From contig JAWXUD010000001.1 of the NCBI GenBank assembly GCA_044432945.1, positions 1 to 64,000 of the forward strand: DNA of 64,000 nucleotides, written 5' to 3'. Made by a program: the position numbers and the translations under genes. Every line of letters starts with the position of its first letter. Within the stretch, counting starts at the first letter, position 1. Under the pieces are notes generated by a model that did not search any database, had not been told where the DNA came from, and worked only from the letters and a program-made list of their open reading frames with translations. This document shows positions 44,801-52,026 of this stretch, piece by piece. This stretch comes from JAWXUD01 sp044432945 (GTDB lineage Bacteria > Cyanobacteriota > Vampirovibrionia > Gastranaerophilales > Gastranaerophilaceae).

Positions 44801-45226
44801 GAACAAAAAATGATTGAATATAAACGCCTAGCTGATGTCAAATCCAACATAGAAATAGATGCAATAACTGATGAATGGCGTGATAGGTTTGCAAAAGCAC
44901 CTGAAAGCGTTGAAAACCTTATCAAATTAATCAAAATTAGACTAGCGGCAACTGCCACAAATATTAGACTTATAAGAGAAACAGAAGAAAATATCAGAAT
45001 TTATATGCCATTTTTCAATGCAGAATGGAAAATCATTCAAAAACAATTGCCAAGCGAAATTTTAAAACGTACAAAATTTATTGTTGCACCAAAAACCTGC
45101 CAAGAGGGCAATTCAATTTTATTATTAAATAATAGATATATGAATTTTAATGAAGTATTTAACATTTTAATAGATTTGTTGTATTATATAAACAAAGTTA
45201 TCCATGAATTTGCATGTAGTAAATAA
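41840..45226 (+). CDS. mfd: Transcription-repair coupling factor
   Basis: This 1128-residue SF2 translocase displaces stalled RNA polymerase and recruits UvrA. The N-terminal UvrB-like part (to ~340) is followed by the polymerase-interacting domain (YVVHSVHGVGVYKGLCQQELDGQF, about 453-510). Walker A GDVGFGKTEVAMRA is near 598, DEEH near 699, SATPIPRTLYMSL just after, and the helicase C-terminal motif QLRGRVGRSQRQAYCY near 870, then a TRCF C-terminal domain. The length is normal. It is followed 17 bp later by the parvulin lipoprotein gene. Confidence 0.96.
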   Translation: MLNITNPVESEIFRLFERYLKKSCSFAITGVTSLSRLVLAEKIHRITGKKILFITSTEQSALRYQNDFSNAFNLSSKIFPYQNISSYEALSSNKYDYCEQIKTLQEKPDLIIAPIKSLLELFPDEKFLSDNTIEIKVGDEINVDDFLKKLAHLGYKRSTMVSDIGEFSARGDIIDVFALEKHAFRIELWGDEIVDIRIFDNETQKSIKKIKDAKILPLYKFILPKQPKNMFKNHPQLNEQLAEEGFFEGIEIYQNYFNNKLVTIFDYLHDYILVFDETSEIYAKYEFLNDSYIKQSQENLKLALNIELNGENHLNFDNFINKIASFVKIGLNNFIDTELDEIIEFNTQPVQSFGANLDDIANFIKSKKNYEFFIATDYPERVKEILQEREIFNYETITNLASSGGILEDFKTIVLTDRELFNKRSKEVTSSKRTYFKEKAEFIESINDIKEGEYVVHSVHGVGVYKGLCQQELDGQFKDYLTIEYSNKDRLHMPAEQINLLARYRGSGALKPRLSRMGGRDWENTKAKVKKEIEEVAYDLLRLYAKRKMQTGIKFLPDTNWQLEMEEAFEFTETPDQMKAINDVKSDMENETPMDRLICGDVGFGKTEVAMRAIFKAVTSGKQVAVVVPTTILALQHYQTIHERFKPFGVEVELMSRFRSAKLQNETIKKLATGKCEVVVGTHRLLQDGIAFKDLGLLVIDEEHRFGVKHKEKLKQLRENIDIITMSATPIPRTLYMSLSGIKDMSIINTPPKNRLPVKTFVGEMNENMIKNAIVHEIDREGQIFYLYNRVETIDEMRMKLLELVPNARIAIGHGQMDEKTLEKVIIDFSEHEYDILLATTIIENGIDISNANTMIIHHADRFGLAQLYQLRGRVGRSQRQAYCYCFYDKSKEITADAVQRLKAIKEFTSLGSGYQIAMRDVEIRGVGNVLGTKQHGHMINVGFDTYCQLLEETVQELQGNYCEKQTPTIVDINVTAFIPDEWVGSSEQKMIEYKRLADVKSNIEIDAITDEWRDRFAKAPESVENLIKLIKIRLAATATNIRLIRETEENIRIYMPFFNAEWKIIQKQLPSEILKRTKFIVAPKTCQEGNSILLLNNRYMNFNEVFNILIDLLYYINKVIHEFACSK

Positions 45227-45242
45227 ATAGAAAGAGGAGAAA

Positions 45243-46493
45243 ATGAACACAAAAAAATTATTAGTTACTTTAGCAGCTTCTGTTATGTTATTAAGTGGTT
45301 GTGGTAAAAAAGAAGAAACATACGTTATTAAAGTCAATGACACTCAAATAACTAAAACTCAATTCGATCAAGCTTTTGAATTGCAAGCAAAAAACGGTAT
45401 TTTAGCAAGATTAGGATTTGATGTGAAAGATGGCGAAGATTCAGCTATTTCATTAATGATTAAACAAAGAGTTGTTGAAGAATTAATCGTTAAATCTTTA
45501 ATCGAAGAAGAAATGACTAAACGTGAATTGAAAGCAACAAACGAAGAAGTCGAAGAAGCTATTAAAGAAATTATCGAACAATTAGGCTCAAAAGAACAAC
45601 TTGATAAAGTTCTAAAAGCTAATGGCATAGGCAATGACGAATTTAAAAAATCAGTTGGCGATGAAGTTCGTATGAAAAAATTAATCGAACAATTAGGCGA
45701 TTATGAAATCTCTGATGAAGATGCTAAAAAATATTATGATGAAAACACATCAAAATTCACGCACCCTGCGACTGTACGTGCATCTCATATCTTGATTTCT
45801 GCAAACCCTGACGAAATCAAAGAAATCATCAAGTCAGAACCTGAAAACATTGAAATTAACGAAGAAGAACTTAAAGCTAAAATCGATGAACAAATGAAAG
45901 AAAAAGAAGCAAAAACTAAAGAATTATTAGCAAAAACTAAAGCTAATCCTGCTTCATTTGGCAGATTTGCTAAAGAAAACTCTGATGATACAACATCAGC
46001 TATAAAAGGCGGAGATTTAGGATTTTTCAGTGAAGCAGAAATGGTTCCAGAATTTTCAAAAGCTGCTTTTTCTCTAAAGCCAAACACTATTTATGAAACA
46101 ATTGTTAAAACTCCATATGGATACCACATTATTCTTGTAACTGATCGTCAAGAAGCTGGTACTGATGAGTTTGAAAAAGTTTCAACCGATATCAAAGACT
46201 ATCTAAAAAAACAAAAACAAATCAAAAGCATGGACGATTTAGTAGAATCAATGAAAAAAACAGCAAAAATCAAATACATACAAGCTGAATACGATCCAGA
46301 AAAAATCGCAGAAATTATTAAAAGCAAAATGAAACAAGAAAAAGAAGACGCTAAAAAAGAAAGAGAAGAGCGTAAAACAAAAAACAAAGAAGCTAAAGCT
46401 AAAAAAGTTACTGAAGATGCTCAACCAGAAGTTCAAAAAACAACTGAACCAGTGGCTGAACAAGAAGTTGTTGAAGAAAAAACAGCTGAATAA
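45243..46493 (+). CDS. Lipoprotein parvulin-type peptidyl-prolyl isomerase (PrsA/SurA-like)
   Basis: This 416-residue protein starts with a lipoprotein signal peptide (KKLLVTLAASVMLLSGC, Cys20). A SurA N-terminal-type helical domain (~30-165) is followed by a rotamase domain: HPATVRASHILISAN, FGRFAKENSDDTTSAIKGGDLGFFSEAEMVPEFSKAAF and TPYGYHIILV. A ~50-residue insert (DEIKEIIKSEPENIEINEEELKAKIDEQ) splits that domain after its first strand. The C-terminus is a very charged coil (KEREERKTKNKEAKAKK). It should fold exported proteins outside the cytoplasm. It follows mfd by 17 bp and ends at a strong terminator. Confidence 0.93.
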   Translation: MNTKKLLVTLAASVMLLSGCGKKEETYVIKVNDTQITKTQFDQAFELQAKNGILARLGFDVKDGEDSAISLMIKQRVVEELIVKSLIEEEMTKRELKATNEEVEEAIKEIIEQLGSKEQLDKVLKANGIGNDEFKKSVGDEVRMKKLIEQLGDYEISDEDAKKYYDENTSKFTHPATVRASHILISANPDEIKEIIKSEPENIEINEEELKAKIDEQMKEKEAKTKELLAKTKANPASFGRFAKENSDDTTSAIKGGDLGFFSEAEMVPEFSKAAFSLKPNTIYETIVKTPYGYHIILVTDRQEAGTDEFEKVSTDIKDYLKKQKQIKSMDDLVESMKKTAKIKYIQAEYDPEKIAEIIKSKMKQEKEDAKKEREERKTKNKEAKAKKVTEDAQPEVQKTTEPVAEQEVVEEKTAE

Positions 46494-46517
46494 TAATTTA
46501 GGTTTTAAACATATTTT

Positions 46518-46549
46518 AAAGGCGATTTTGATTAATCAAAATCGCCTTT
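46518..46549. terminator. Bidirectional rho-independent terminator
   Basis: A perfect 32-bp palindrome (AAAGGCGATTTTGATT and its complement) bears U-runs in both directions. It ends the parvulin gene and the convergent minus-strand gene at 46578. Three ACTTTA/ACTTTA-like hexamers follow it (46550-46568). Confidence 0.85.
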
Positions 46550-46577
46550 AACTTTAACTTTAACTTTATTATATCAA

Positions 46578-46826
46578 CTAAGCTCGCATAGCAGTTGATA
46601 TAGGCAATTCGCCAAGAGCCTGCAATCTATTACCAATAGCAATTGCAGTCACTGCAGCATTTGGATCTGAATGCATAACTGTCGATACATGAACCATTTT
46701 ACCATTTATATTTTGAAATCCACCTGCATTTTCTAAATAATGATTATAAACAGCTTTTAAATCATCGGCTTCATTTTTATATGCTTCCATAGAAGTCTTT
46801 TTGTATTGTGGCTGAGTTGTCATCAT
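46578..46826 (-). CDS. Small unknown protein, start probably frameshifted by a poly-C tract
   Basis: This 82-residue open frame (MMTTQPQYKKTSMEAYKNEADDLK, VYNHYLENAGGFQNINGKMVHVSTVMHSDPNAAVTAIAIGNRL) has no ribosome site at 46826. A perfect AAGGAG stands at 46885-46890, 5 nt before ATG 46879. From there the frame runs MINAPLNPP and then into TGA, because the tract has eight C. With nine C it continues as PPTASNTPNTMMTTQ, joining this frame exactly. The gene therefore probably starts at 46879 and is switched off or mis-sequenced by one base. The protein family is unknown. Confidence 0.7.
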   Translation of the reverse strand: MMTTQPQYKKTSMEAYKNEADDLKAVYNHYLENAGGFQNINGKMVHVSTVMHSDPNAAVTAIAIGNRLQALGELPISTAMRA

Positions 46827-46924
46827 AGTATTTGGGGTATTTGAAGCGGTTGGGGGGGGTTAAGTGGGGCGTTAATCATTTTTTCTCCTTTTTTTAACTT
46901 AAATTATTTATTAATTATAGTATT

Positions 46925-48778
46925 TTACATTCCAAATAATTCATCAAATCCATCTGAAACATCATCAATTAAAGAACTTGAGCTAATCCCATCATCAAAT
47001 CCATCTATAGCATCATCAAATCCAGATGAGCTAAAATCATCAACATCGTAATACGGGCTAGCTGGATTGAATCGATTATTTGGATTTAGAGGATCATAGA
47101 TATCATCAAAATCATCGGCATAGCTAGTTCTAGTACCAGTCAATAAATCCTCAGCTTCATCAGCATAACCACTTCTAGTACCAGTCAATAAATCCTCAGC
47201 TTCATCAGCAAATCCACTTCTAGTACCAACGACTAATTCTTCTGCTTCATCAACAAGTCCAGTAGCTTTTTTAGCACCACTAGTTACTTTTCCGCCCAAT
47301 GGCAAGAAATCATCACGATTGATTAACATCATAGCAGTAGCGGTATCATTAACATCAGTAGCAATTTTTTCAACTTTAGCCCCGACTGTTTTAGATTTTG
47401 GAGTTTCAACTTTTCTTTGAGATGTTTCAAATTTTGGAACTTCAAATCCAACACCTTCAGGCTTCGGAGTTTCAACCTTAGGTGTTTCGACTTTTACTTT
47501 TGTGGGTTGGGCTACAACCTTAGGAGTTTCAACCTTCGGAGTTTCAACTTTTGGAGTCTCGACTTTCACTGTTTTAGTTTCGACTTTCGGCTGAACTTTT
47601 CCCTTAGGTGGCTCAACCTTTGGAGTTTCAACTTTAGATGTCTCGACTTTCACTGTTTTAGTTTCGACTTTCGGAGTTGTTACAGCAGGCGTTTTTATTT
47701 CCTCAACGACTTCTGCATTTCTTATATTAGGATTGTCTGGATTAACTCTAGTCTGTTTAGGCTTTCCGTTACTTGATACAATTTCAGGAATTATAGGCTC
47801 TGAAGTGTTAGAACCTGTTTTTCTCGAATCGTTACTAACGGCGTCAGCTACATCGTCAAAAATTTGATTTGGTTTCGCTTCACCAGATGTTGGCTTAACA
47901 TCATCAACCTTACCTTTAAAGCCACTAAACAAATCATCTATATGCTTACCTTGTGCAAAAATCAAATCAGCGGCAATCGCAACACCTGTAGCGACTAAAG
48001 TTCCGATTGCGATTTTAGCTCCAGTAGACATTCCTTTTTTTTCAACATCAGCACCTAAGTCCTCTGATGCACCTTTAAATGTAGGTGTAGAAGTATTATT
48101 AGCCCCTACAGATTTTGCATATTCTGCTCTTGCATTTTCAAGTTCTTCTAAATGCGTTCCAGCGGGATCAACCTGTACAGGATTAGTCCAACCAGATCGA
48201 ACCCATTTGCTTCCATCTGCTTTTATTTCTTCACTTTGACCGTCATACATGTATTTATCACAAGTATTAATCGATCCAGCTCTAGGGTTATATGATGTTT
48301 CTTTATCAAAATTATTTTTCGGCTCTTGACCTTCTGCTTTTTTATTCTTCAATAACGCAACAGCTGCAATTGGATATGATAACAATTGAGTAGCTCTACA
48401 GTTTTGTAACGCTTTACCCACCTTGCTTAAATTAGCATTCGCAGCATGCCCAATCTCATGGAAAACCGCCAAACCTAAATCTTTTTCAGGCATAATAATT
48501 TTTTTAGACTTGAAATACGCAGCATTCATACCTTTATCAAACATTGTTTTAGCTTTATTTATTTCCTTCTTTTTCATACTTTCAGATAAATATTTCCCAA
48601 GTGGATTATTATCAACTTCACTCATAAGGATTTTTTTAATCTCATCTGAGTTCTCTTTTGTCGCTTTTATAATCTCAACGCCTTTATCCGCAAGCCCTGT
48701 TTCTTTTAATGTTTGCGTAGTCGCATTATCAACAACCACAGCATCTTCAGGAGATAACGACTTACAGACTTCATTCAT
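46925..48778 (-). CDS. Unknown protein with HExxH motif, membrane helix and PEVK-like repeats
   Basis: The protein has 617 residues from ATG 48778 (TTG 48790 is possible). A zincin-type HEIGH occurs near 105-109, after KKIIMPEKDLGLAVF, with no clear third ligand. A hydrophobic segment follows at ~250-270 (GAKIAIGTLVATGVAIAADLIF). Residues ~360-480 are many copies of VETPKVE/VEPPK, and near 530-570 three copies of a (D/E)EAEDLLTGTRSGYA unit. The C-terminus is Ser/Asp-rich. This looks like a surface or membrane-tethered protein with a stiff stalk. Protease activity is only a possibility from the one motif. It shares an operon with the gene at 48784. Confidence 0.75.
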   Translation of the reverse strand: MNEVCKSLSPEDAVVVDNATTQTLKETGLADKGVEIIKATKENSDEIKKILMSEVDNNPLGKYLSESMKKKEINKAKTMFDKGMNAAYFKSKKIIMPEKDLGLAVFHEIGHAANANLSKVGKALQNCRATQLLSYPIAAVALLKNKKAEGQEPKNNFDKETSYNPRAGSINTCDKYMYDGQSEEIKADGSKWVRSGWTNPVQVDPAGTHLEELENARAEYAKSVGANNTSTPTFKGASEDLGADVEKKGMSTGAKIAIGTLVATGVAIAADLIFAQGKHIDDLFSGFKGKVDDVKPTSGEAKPNQIFDDVADAVSNDSRKTGSNTSEPIIPEIVSSNGKPKQTRVNPDNPNIRNAEVVEEIKTPAVTTPKVETKTVKVETSKVETPKVEPPKGKVQPKVETKTVKVETPKVETPKVETPKVVAQPTKVKVETPKVETPKPEGVGFEVPKFETSQRKVETPKSKTVGAKVEKIATDVNDTATAMMLINRDDFLPLGGKVTSGAKKATGLVDEAEELVVGTRSGFADEAEDLLTGTRSGYADEAEDLLTGTRTSYADDFDDIYDPLNPNNRFNPASPYYDVDDFSSSGFDDAIDGFDDGISSSSLIDDVSDGFDELFGM

Positions 48779-48783
48779 TTTAC

Positions 48784-49077
48784 CTACCAACCAATAAACG
48801 CTGTCGGAATTTTCGCTAATTCATTAACCACAGAACCAGCTAACACACCACCTATGACAGCACCTACACCTGGCTTTTGGAATTTTGGCTTATCATCTGG
48901 TTTGTCATCTGGTTTATCATCTTTTGCAACAGAATGCTCTTTGACAAATTTATCAAAACCGTCTTGATCCATCACACAAGCACCAATTTTACCATTATTA
49001 AGTGCTACCGAATATTTGCCATCAGCTAATTTGCTAATATTATATCCTTCTACCTTTGGGGTTCCTACATTTAACAT
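48784..49077 (-). CDS. Small unknown protein with DDKP repeats
   Basis: This 97-residue protein starts MLNVGTPKVEGYNISKLADGKYSVALNNGKIGAC, possibly a small beta domain. Then come three copies of DDKP and a glycine-rich hydrophobic tail (GAVIGGVLAGSVVNELAKI) that may insert in a membrane. The gene ends 5 bp before the HEIGH protein's ATG and is the first of that operon. AGGT before the ATG is weak. Unknown family. Confidence 0.65.
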   Translation of the reverse strand: MLNVGTPKVEGYNISKLADGKYSVALNNGKIGACVMDQDGFDKFVKEHSVAKDDKPDDKPDDKPKFQKPGVGAVIGGVLAGSVVNELAKIPTAFIGW

Positions 49078-49332
49078 TTTTACCTTTCAACTTTTTAAGT
49101 GCAACTTATTAGTTACATATTTGTTATTATTTATGAATAAAACATACAAACATGTTAAAAATTGCTACCATACGGCACTTTGTTAAGAAATATGAAGTTT
49201 TAAACACTATAATTTATATTATGCTCTAAAAACTCTTTATTAATATGTACTTATTATTTATTGAAATTATAAATTTTATCAAATAAGCACTAAAAAACCT
49301 CACAGGAAAATTCCAATGAGGTTTTTTTAATT

Positions 49333-49414
49333 TGGGCCCGGAGAGACTCGAACTCTCACACATTGCTGCGCTAGATCCTAAGTCTAGTGCGTCTACCAAT
49401 TTCGCCACAGGCCC
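49333..49414 (-). tRNA. tRNA-Leu (anticodon UAG)
   Basis: This type II tRNA of 82 nt reads GGGCCTGTGGCGAAATTGG, GTAGACGC, an anticodon arm ACTAGACTTAGGATCTAG (anticodon TAG), a long variable arm and GAGTTCGAGTC, and pairs GGGCCUG with CGGGCCC. The discriminator A is encoded; CCA is not. It decodes CUA/CUN. A spurious frame at 49226-49408 overlaps it. Its 5' end with its upstream sequence is duplicated at 49544-49574. Confidence 0.96.
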
Positions 49415-49434
49415 ATATATTATTTAATTGTCAT
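49404..49434. repeat. 31-bp direct repeat covering the tRNA-Leu 5' end (copy 1)
   Basis: gccacaggcccatatattat and its continuation to ttgtcat covers the first 11 bases of tRNA-Leu and the 20 bp before it. It recurs without change at 49544-49574. Confidence 0.9.
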
Positions 49435-49543
49435 CGATTAACCTCAACGAGGCCTTTCTCACAGATTTTTTCAAAATCTGCTCGGCTCAAAGTGCTTTCG
49501 CACCCCCCACTTCGAAGATTATCAATCTTCTCAGCGTGGCCCT
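49435..49543. other. Hairpin-rich ~109-bp insert between direct repeats
   Basis: Lying between exact 31-bp repeats, it holds several short stem-loops. Reading minus: GAAGATTGATAATCTTC, GTGCGAAAGCAC, AGATTTTGAAAAAATCT and CCTCGTTGAGG. With the second repeat's GGGCCT it can pair to AGGCCT and enclose arms of tRNA-like size (UUGAUAA loop on a 5-bp stem). It may be a tRNA-like relic or a small inserted element; I cannot decide. Confidence 0.5.
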
Positions 49544-49574
49544 GCCACAGGCCCATATATTATTTAATTGTCAT
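49544..49574. repeat. 31-bp direct repeat (copy 2)
   Basis: Exact second copy of 49404-49434, 140 bp to the right, without a tRNA gene behind it. Confidence 0.9.
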
Positions 49575-49633
49575 TGCTAAAGACTTTATAAATTATAATT
49601 CGACCAAATCTCATTGTCAAGAACATTTATTAT

Positions 49634-49945
49634 TTATATTTTACCTAAAGTTTTTAAAAATTTGTAAACCAAAACGACAAGCTCATTGTCATCTTTTAAC
49701 CTATCAATTATTCTGGGCAAATTTTGCTCGGAATTCTTTAAATGCGAAAATTCAAATAATTCAAAAATCTCAACATCTAACGCCTGACTTATTTTTTCTA
49801 TATTTTCAGGCTTTGGAAAAGAAATACCATGCTCTAAACGGCAAAAACTTTCTGGACTTACATTGATAATTTCTGACATTTTTTCTTGAGTTAAATTCCT
49901 CTGCAAACGCAGTTCTCGCAACCTTTTACCAAACATTTTTTTCAT
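49634..49945 (-). CDS. XRE-family transcriptional regulator
   Basis: This 103-residue protein has an N-terminal Cro/C1 helix-turn-helix (GKRLRELRLQRNLTQEKMSEIINVSPESFCRLEHGISFP, residues ~6-45), then LDVEIFELF and a short helical tail (IDRLKDDNELVVLVYKFLKTLGKI) suited to dimerisation. Promoter elements TTGAGG-17-TATGTT (49999-50027, minus) lie between the two arms of a 12-bp inverted repeat (49984-50044). It is divergent from the repeats and prepilin gene at 50408, the same arrangement as 9426-11099. Confidence 0.85.
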   Translation of the reverse strand: MKKMFGKRLRELRLQRNLTQEKMSEIINVSPESFCRLEHGISFPKPENIEKISQALDVEIFELFEFSHLKNSEQNLPRIIDRLKDDNELVVLVYKFLKTLGKI

Positions 49946-49983
49946 ATTATTATTCTAACCCCTATAAAATCCACCATAAGTGA

Positions 49984-50044
49984 TTAACACGTCAACAAAA
50001 CATAGTTTAATTGATGTATTGCCTCAATAAACTTGACGTGCTAA
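49984..50044 (-). promoter_or_regulatory. XRE promoter flanked by inverted-repeat arms
   Basis: ttaacacgtcaa (49984-49995) and ttgacgtgctaa (50033-50044) are inverted, 11 of 12 positions. They frame a minus promoter (TTGAGG 50022-50027, TATGTT 49999-50004, 17-nt spacer). A plus-strand TATAAT follows at 50047-50052. The XRE protein probably controls itself and perhaps rightward transcription. Confidence 0.55.
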
Positions 50045-50130
50045 TCTATAATTACAAATTTTTATTGATGTAGTAAAACAAGAAAGGAAATGAATTATGG
50101 CAAGTTGCGATGGCGAAGAAATAAAATAGT

Positions 50131-50244
50131 AACCACCCCACCTTACAGGCACCCCGTCTTGCTTCACTCGCATCAAACGGCAGTGCGAAAAGCGTGGTTT
50201 TCGCTTTCTGCCTCTGCTCGTTTGCGTTCCACGGGAGGGGAATT
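50131..50244. repeat. GC-rich dispersed repeat with a second module nested at its centre
   Basis: aaccaccccaccttacaggcacccc and gggaggggaatt are the two halves of the palindromic repeat. Between them is a ~75-bp insert containing gctttctgcctctgctcg and ggttttcgc, the reverse complement of the module in the prepilin leader at 9880-9910. It disrupts any frame; the ORF at 50090-50272 is not a gene. Confidence 0.85.
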
Positions 50245-50284
50245 TAGACCAAAACTAACCAACACGTGGTAATCCATAAAAAAT

Positions 50285-50372
50285 ATAACGTCACCCTGAA
50301 TTTAGTTCAGGGTCGCATAAGCTAAAAAACCTGACGATAATGAGATGCTGAAACGAGTTCAGCATGACAAAA
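50285..50372. repeat. CTGAA/TTCAG palindromic elements
   Basis: Two small palindromes, caccctgaatttagttcagg and gagatgctgaaacgagttca, each with a gtca or catgac flank. Relatives occur at 50445-50472 and 50492-50523 (inside a prepilin frame) and at 62106-62146, 62232-62262, 62286-62312 and 62497-62537. They are REP-like elements. Confidence 0.8.
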
Positions 50373-50407
50373 AAGTAGAAATTATTAATTCATGAAAGGA
50401 GAATTAT

Positions 50408-51676
50408 ATGTTTAAAATTAAAAAAGAATTTATACCAAGCAACGTCATTCCGAATTTATTTCGGAATAGCATAGTCGAAAAATTTAACGGTGATGAGATG
50501 CTGAAACAAGTTCAGCATGACGAGAACCCTTTGCTAAACCGTGTTCAGGGTGGCAGTCGTATTCCCCTCCGCTGGAGGGGTGACCGTGAGGTCGGGGTGG
50601 TTTCAATGAAAAAACGTTCTGCGTTTACTCTCGCAGAAGTCTTGATTACATTAGGCATCATTGGCGTTGTGGCGGCGATGACAATACCGAATTTGATTAG
50701 TAACGTGCAATCAGAAGCACTGACTAAGAAAAATACAGTTTTTACTGGCAGGTTAGAGGAAGCAATGAACCAGATGAGGTTTCATGAAAAGCTTATAGGA
50801 TATGCTAGCCTTGAGGATTTTCTAGATGAATTAGGCAAATATCTAAAAATTTCATATGTATGTTCTAACTCAGAACTAGAAAATTGCTTCCCAGAAGAGA
50901 TTAAAACTTCCGAAGGAACACTGACAGTAGATACTGACATGACAACAGGTATTCAGACTGGTACGAGATTTATTAGGGACGATTTATTTGAAGATAATAT
51001 GGGCGTAATGTTCGCTGATGGTGTCGGAGCGTTGATTAATTACAAGAAAACAAATTGTGATTGGCTAGACCCATACGAGAGTGGCGGCACTAATCGCAGT
51101 GCCGCTGGTGATTGCGTTTCGCTAGTGTACGATCTCAACGGAAATAGCGGAAGAAACACAGCAGGCAGTGACGTCATGACTTATAACGCACTTATCGAAT
51201 GTGTCATCAAACTAGACAATGGTACTTGTATTGACCAAACAGCGTTTAGCCCAACCCCAATGAGCTATCAGGATTGCGAGGCTAATAAATCCGATTTAGG
51301 CATAACCGATTGTTGTTCAACAACTGACTGTCCTAATGGTGATTATTGGGCAGGTGCAGCTTATCAGTGCGGTGGAATTGACAACTTGTTGACAAGTGAT
51401 GATACACTAGAGTTAGGCGAGCTTGTTTATGCTAATCAGTCTTTGACTATAACAGGTGATGCAATTACTGGTCTTACCATGACCAATCCTGAGTATCTGA
51501 CAACCTTAGGCTTTGACCCTACTTATAGCACAGGCGAAAAAATATGGTTATGGATTGGACCTGAAAGTTCATCAACAAATGGGCGTGATGCAAATTTCGG
51601 TTTAAATTATTTCACAGCAAATGGATTCGGGGTTTTAAGATCTAACGCTGGTCCAAGAAGTGTCTGCAAGATGTAG
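50408..51676 (+). CDS. Prepilin-like protein with repeat-derived leader
   Basis: The protein has 422 residues from ATG 50408 (site GAAAGGAGAATT). The first ~65 residues are read through two CTGAA/TTCAG palindromes and a GC-rich repeat; the prepilin motif KKRSA|FTLAEVLITLGIIG follows at about 66-85. ATG 50608 (MKKRSAF) is the alternative start and would skip the repeat. The mature part shares NQMRFHEKL, FLDELGKYLKIS, GVMFADGVGALINY, DWLDPYES and YDLNGNSGRN with the genes at 9795 and 11266, with extra Cys. It ends CK rather than ARCVK. It is likely a secreted or surface pseudopilin. A terminator follows. Confidence 0.83.
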   Translation: MFKIKKEFIPSNVIPNLFRNSIVEKFNGDEMLKQVQHDENPLLNRVQGGSRIPLRWRGDREVGVVSMKKRSAFTLAEVLITLGIIGVVAAMTIPNLISNVQSEALTKKNTVFTGRLEEAMNQMRFHEKLIGYASLEDFLDELGKYLKISYVCSNSELENCFPEEIKTSEGTLTVDTDMTTGIQTGTRFIRDDLFEDNMGVMFADGVGALINYKKTNCDWLDPYESGGTNRSAAGDCVSLVYDLNGNSGRNTAGSDVMTYNALIECVIKLDNGTCIDQTAFSPTPMSYQDCEANKSDLGITDCCSTTDCPNGDYWAGAAYQCGGIDNLLTSDDTLELGELVYANQSLTITGDAITGLTMTNPEYLTTLGFDPTYSTGEKIWLWIGPESSSTNGRDANFGLNYFTANGFGVLRSNAGPRSVCKM

Positions 51677-51701
51677 CCTGAATTTTTGCATAAGTTTTTC
51701 A

Positions 51702-51740
51702 ATTAACCCCGTCAATTTGATGGGGTTAATTTTTGTTTTT
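51702..51740 (+). terminator. Rho-independent terminator
   Basis: ATTAACCCC and GGGGTTAAT form a 9-bp stem with an 11-nt loop, followed by TTTTTGTTTTT. It ends the prepilin gene. Confidence 0.8.
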
Positions 51741-51878
51741 GATTTGATCAGGGTGAGCAGAATTTGACAAGATAATCTCGTAATATTCATTTTTATCAAC
51801 ATTTACACCCATAGAATTCACGTCACAAATAGGTTTTTTCTTTTTTTTATTTAATAATTTTTTATAATCGCCTGCCAT
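51726..51878 (-). CDS. Possible small protein, convergent with the prepilin gene
   Basis: A 50-residue frame begins MAGDYKKLLNKKKKKPICDV and continues NSMGVNVDKNEYYEIILSN with SAHPDQIKNKN at the end. Amino acid composition looks protein-like, but there is no ribosome site and its last codons overlap the terminator stem. The short Lys-rich start and Tyr/Glu centre do not match a family I know. Treat as tentative. Confidence 0.35.
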   Translation of the reverse strand: MAGDYKKLLNKKKKKPICDVNSMGVNVDKNEYYEIILSNSAHPDQIKNKN

Positions 51879-51924
51879 AAAAAAATCTTATCATGAAATA
51901 ATATTAAGAAAAATAAACTTATAC

Positions 51925-51953
51925 TTGCAAAATATTTATTTTTTGATTATTAT
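51925..51953 (+). promoter_or_regulatory. Promoter for rplS-rbgA-rnhB
   Basis: TTGCAA (51925-51930), a 17-nt spacer and TATTAT (51948-51953), about 73 bp before the rplS start. This part of the 350-bp gap before rplS otherwise shows nothing. Confidence 0.6.
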
Positions 51954-52026
51954 TAATCTAGCGATATAGTTTCGCCAATTTTTATACTAAAAAATTACTC
52001 AGAAGAAATATAAAGGAAGCAGACAA

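Noticed and set aside
47417..47776. 119-codon plus frame rich in Phe, Arg and Asn
   Set aside because: It is the complement of the VETPKVE stalk repeats of the minus-strand gene.
49226..49408. 60-codon minus frame
   Set aside because: It coincides with tRNA-Leu (49333-49414) and ends in its flank.
50090..50272. 60-codon plus frame
   Set aside because: It is composed of nested dispersed repeats. A GAAAGG site and ATG at 50098 lead only to a 10-codon frame ending in TAG.
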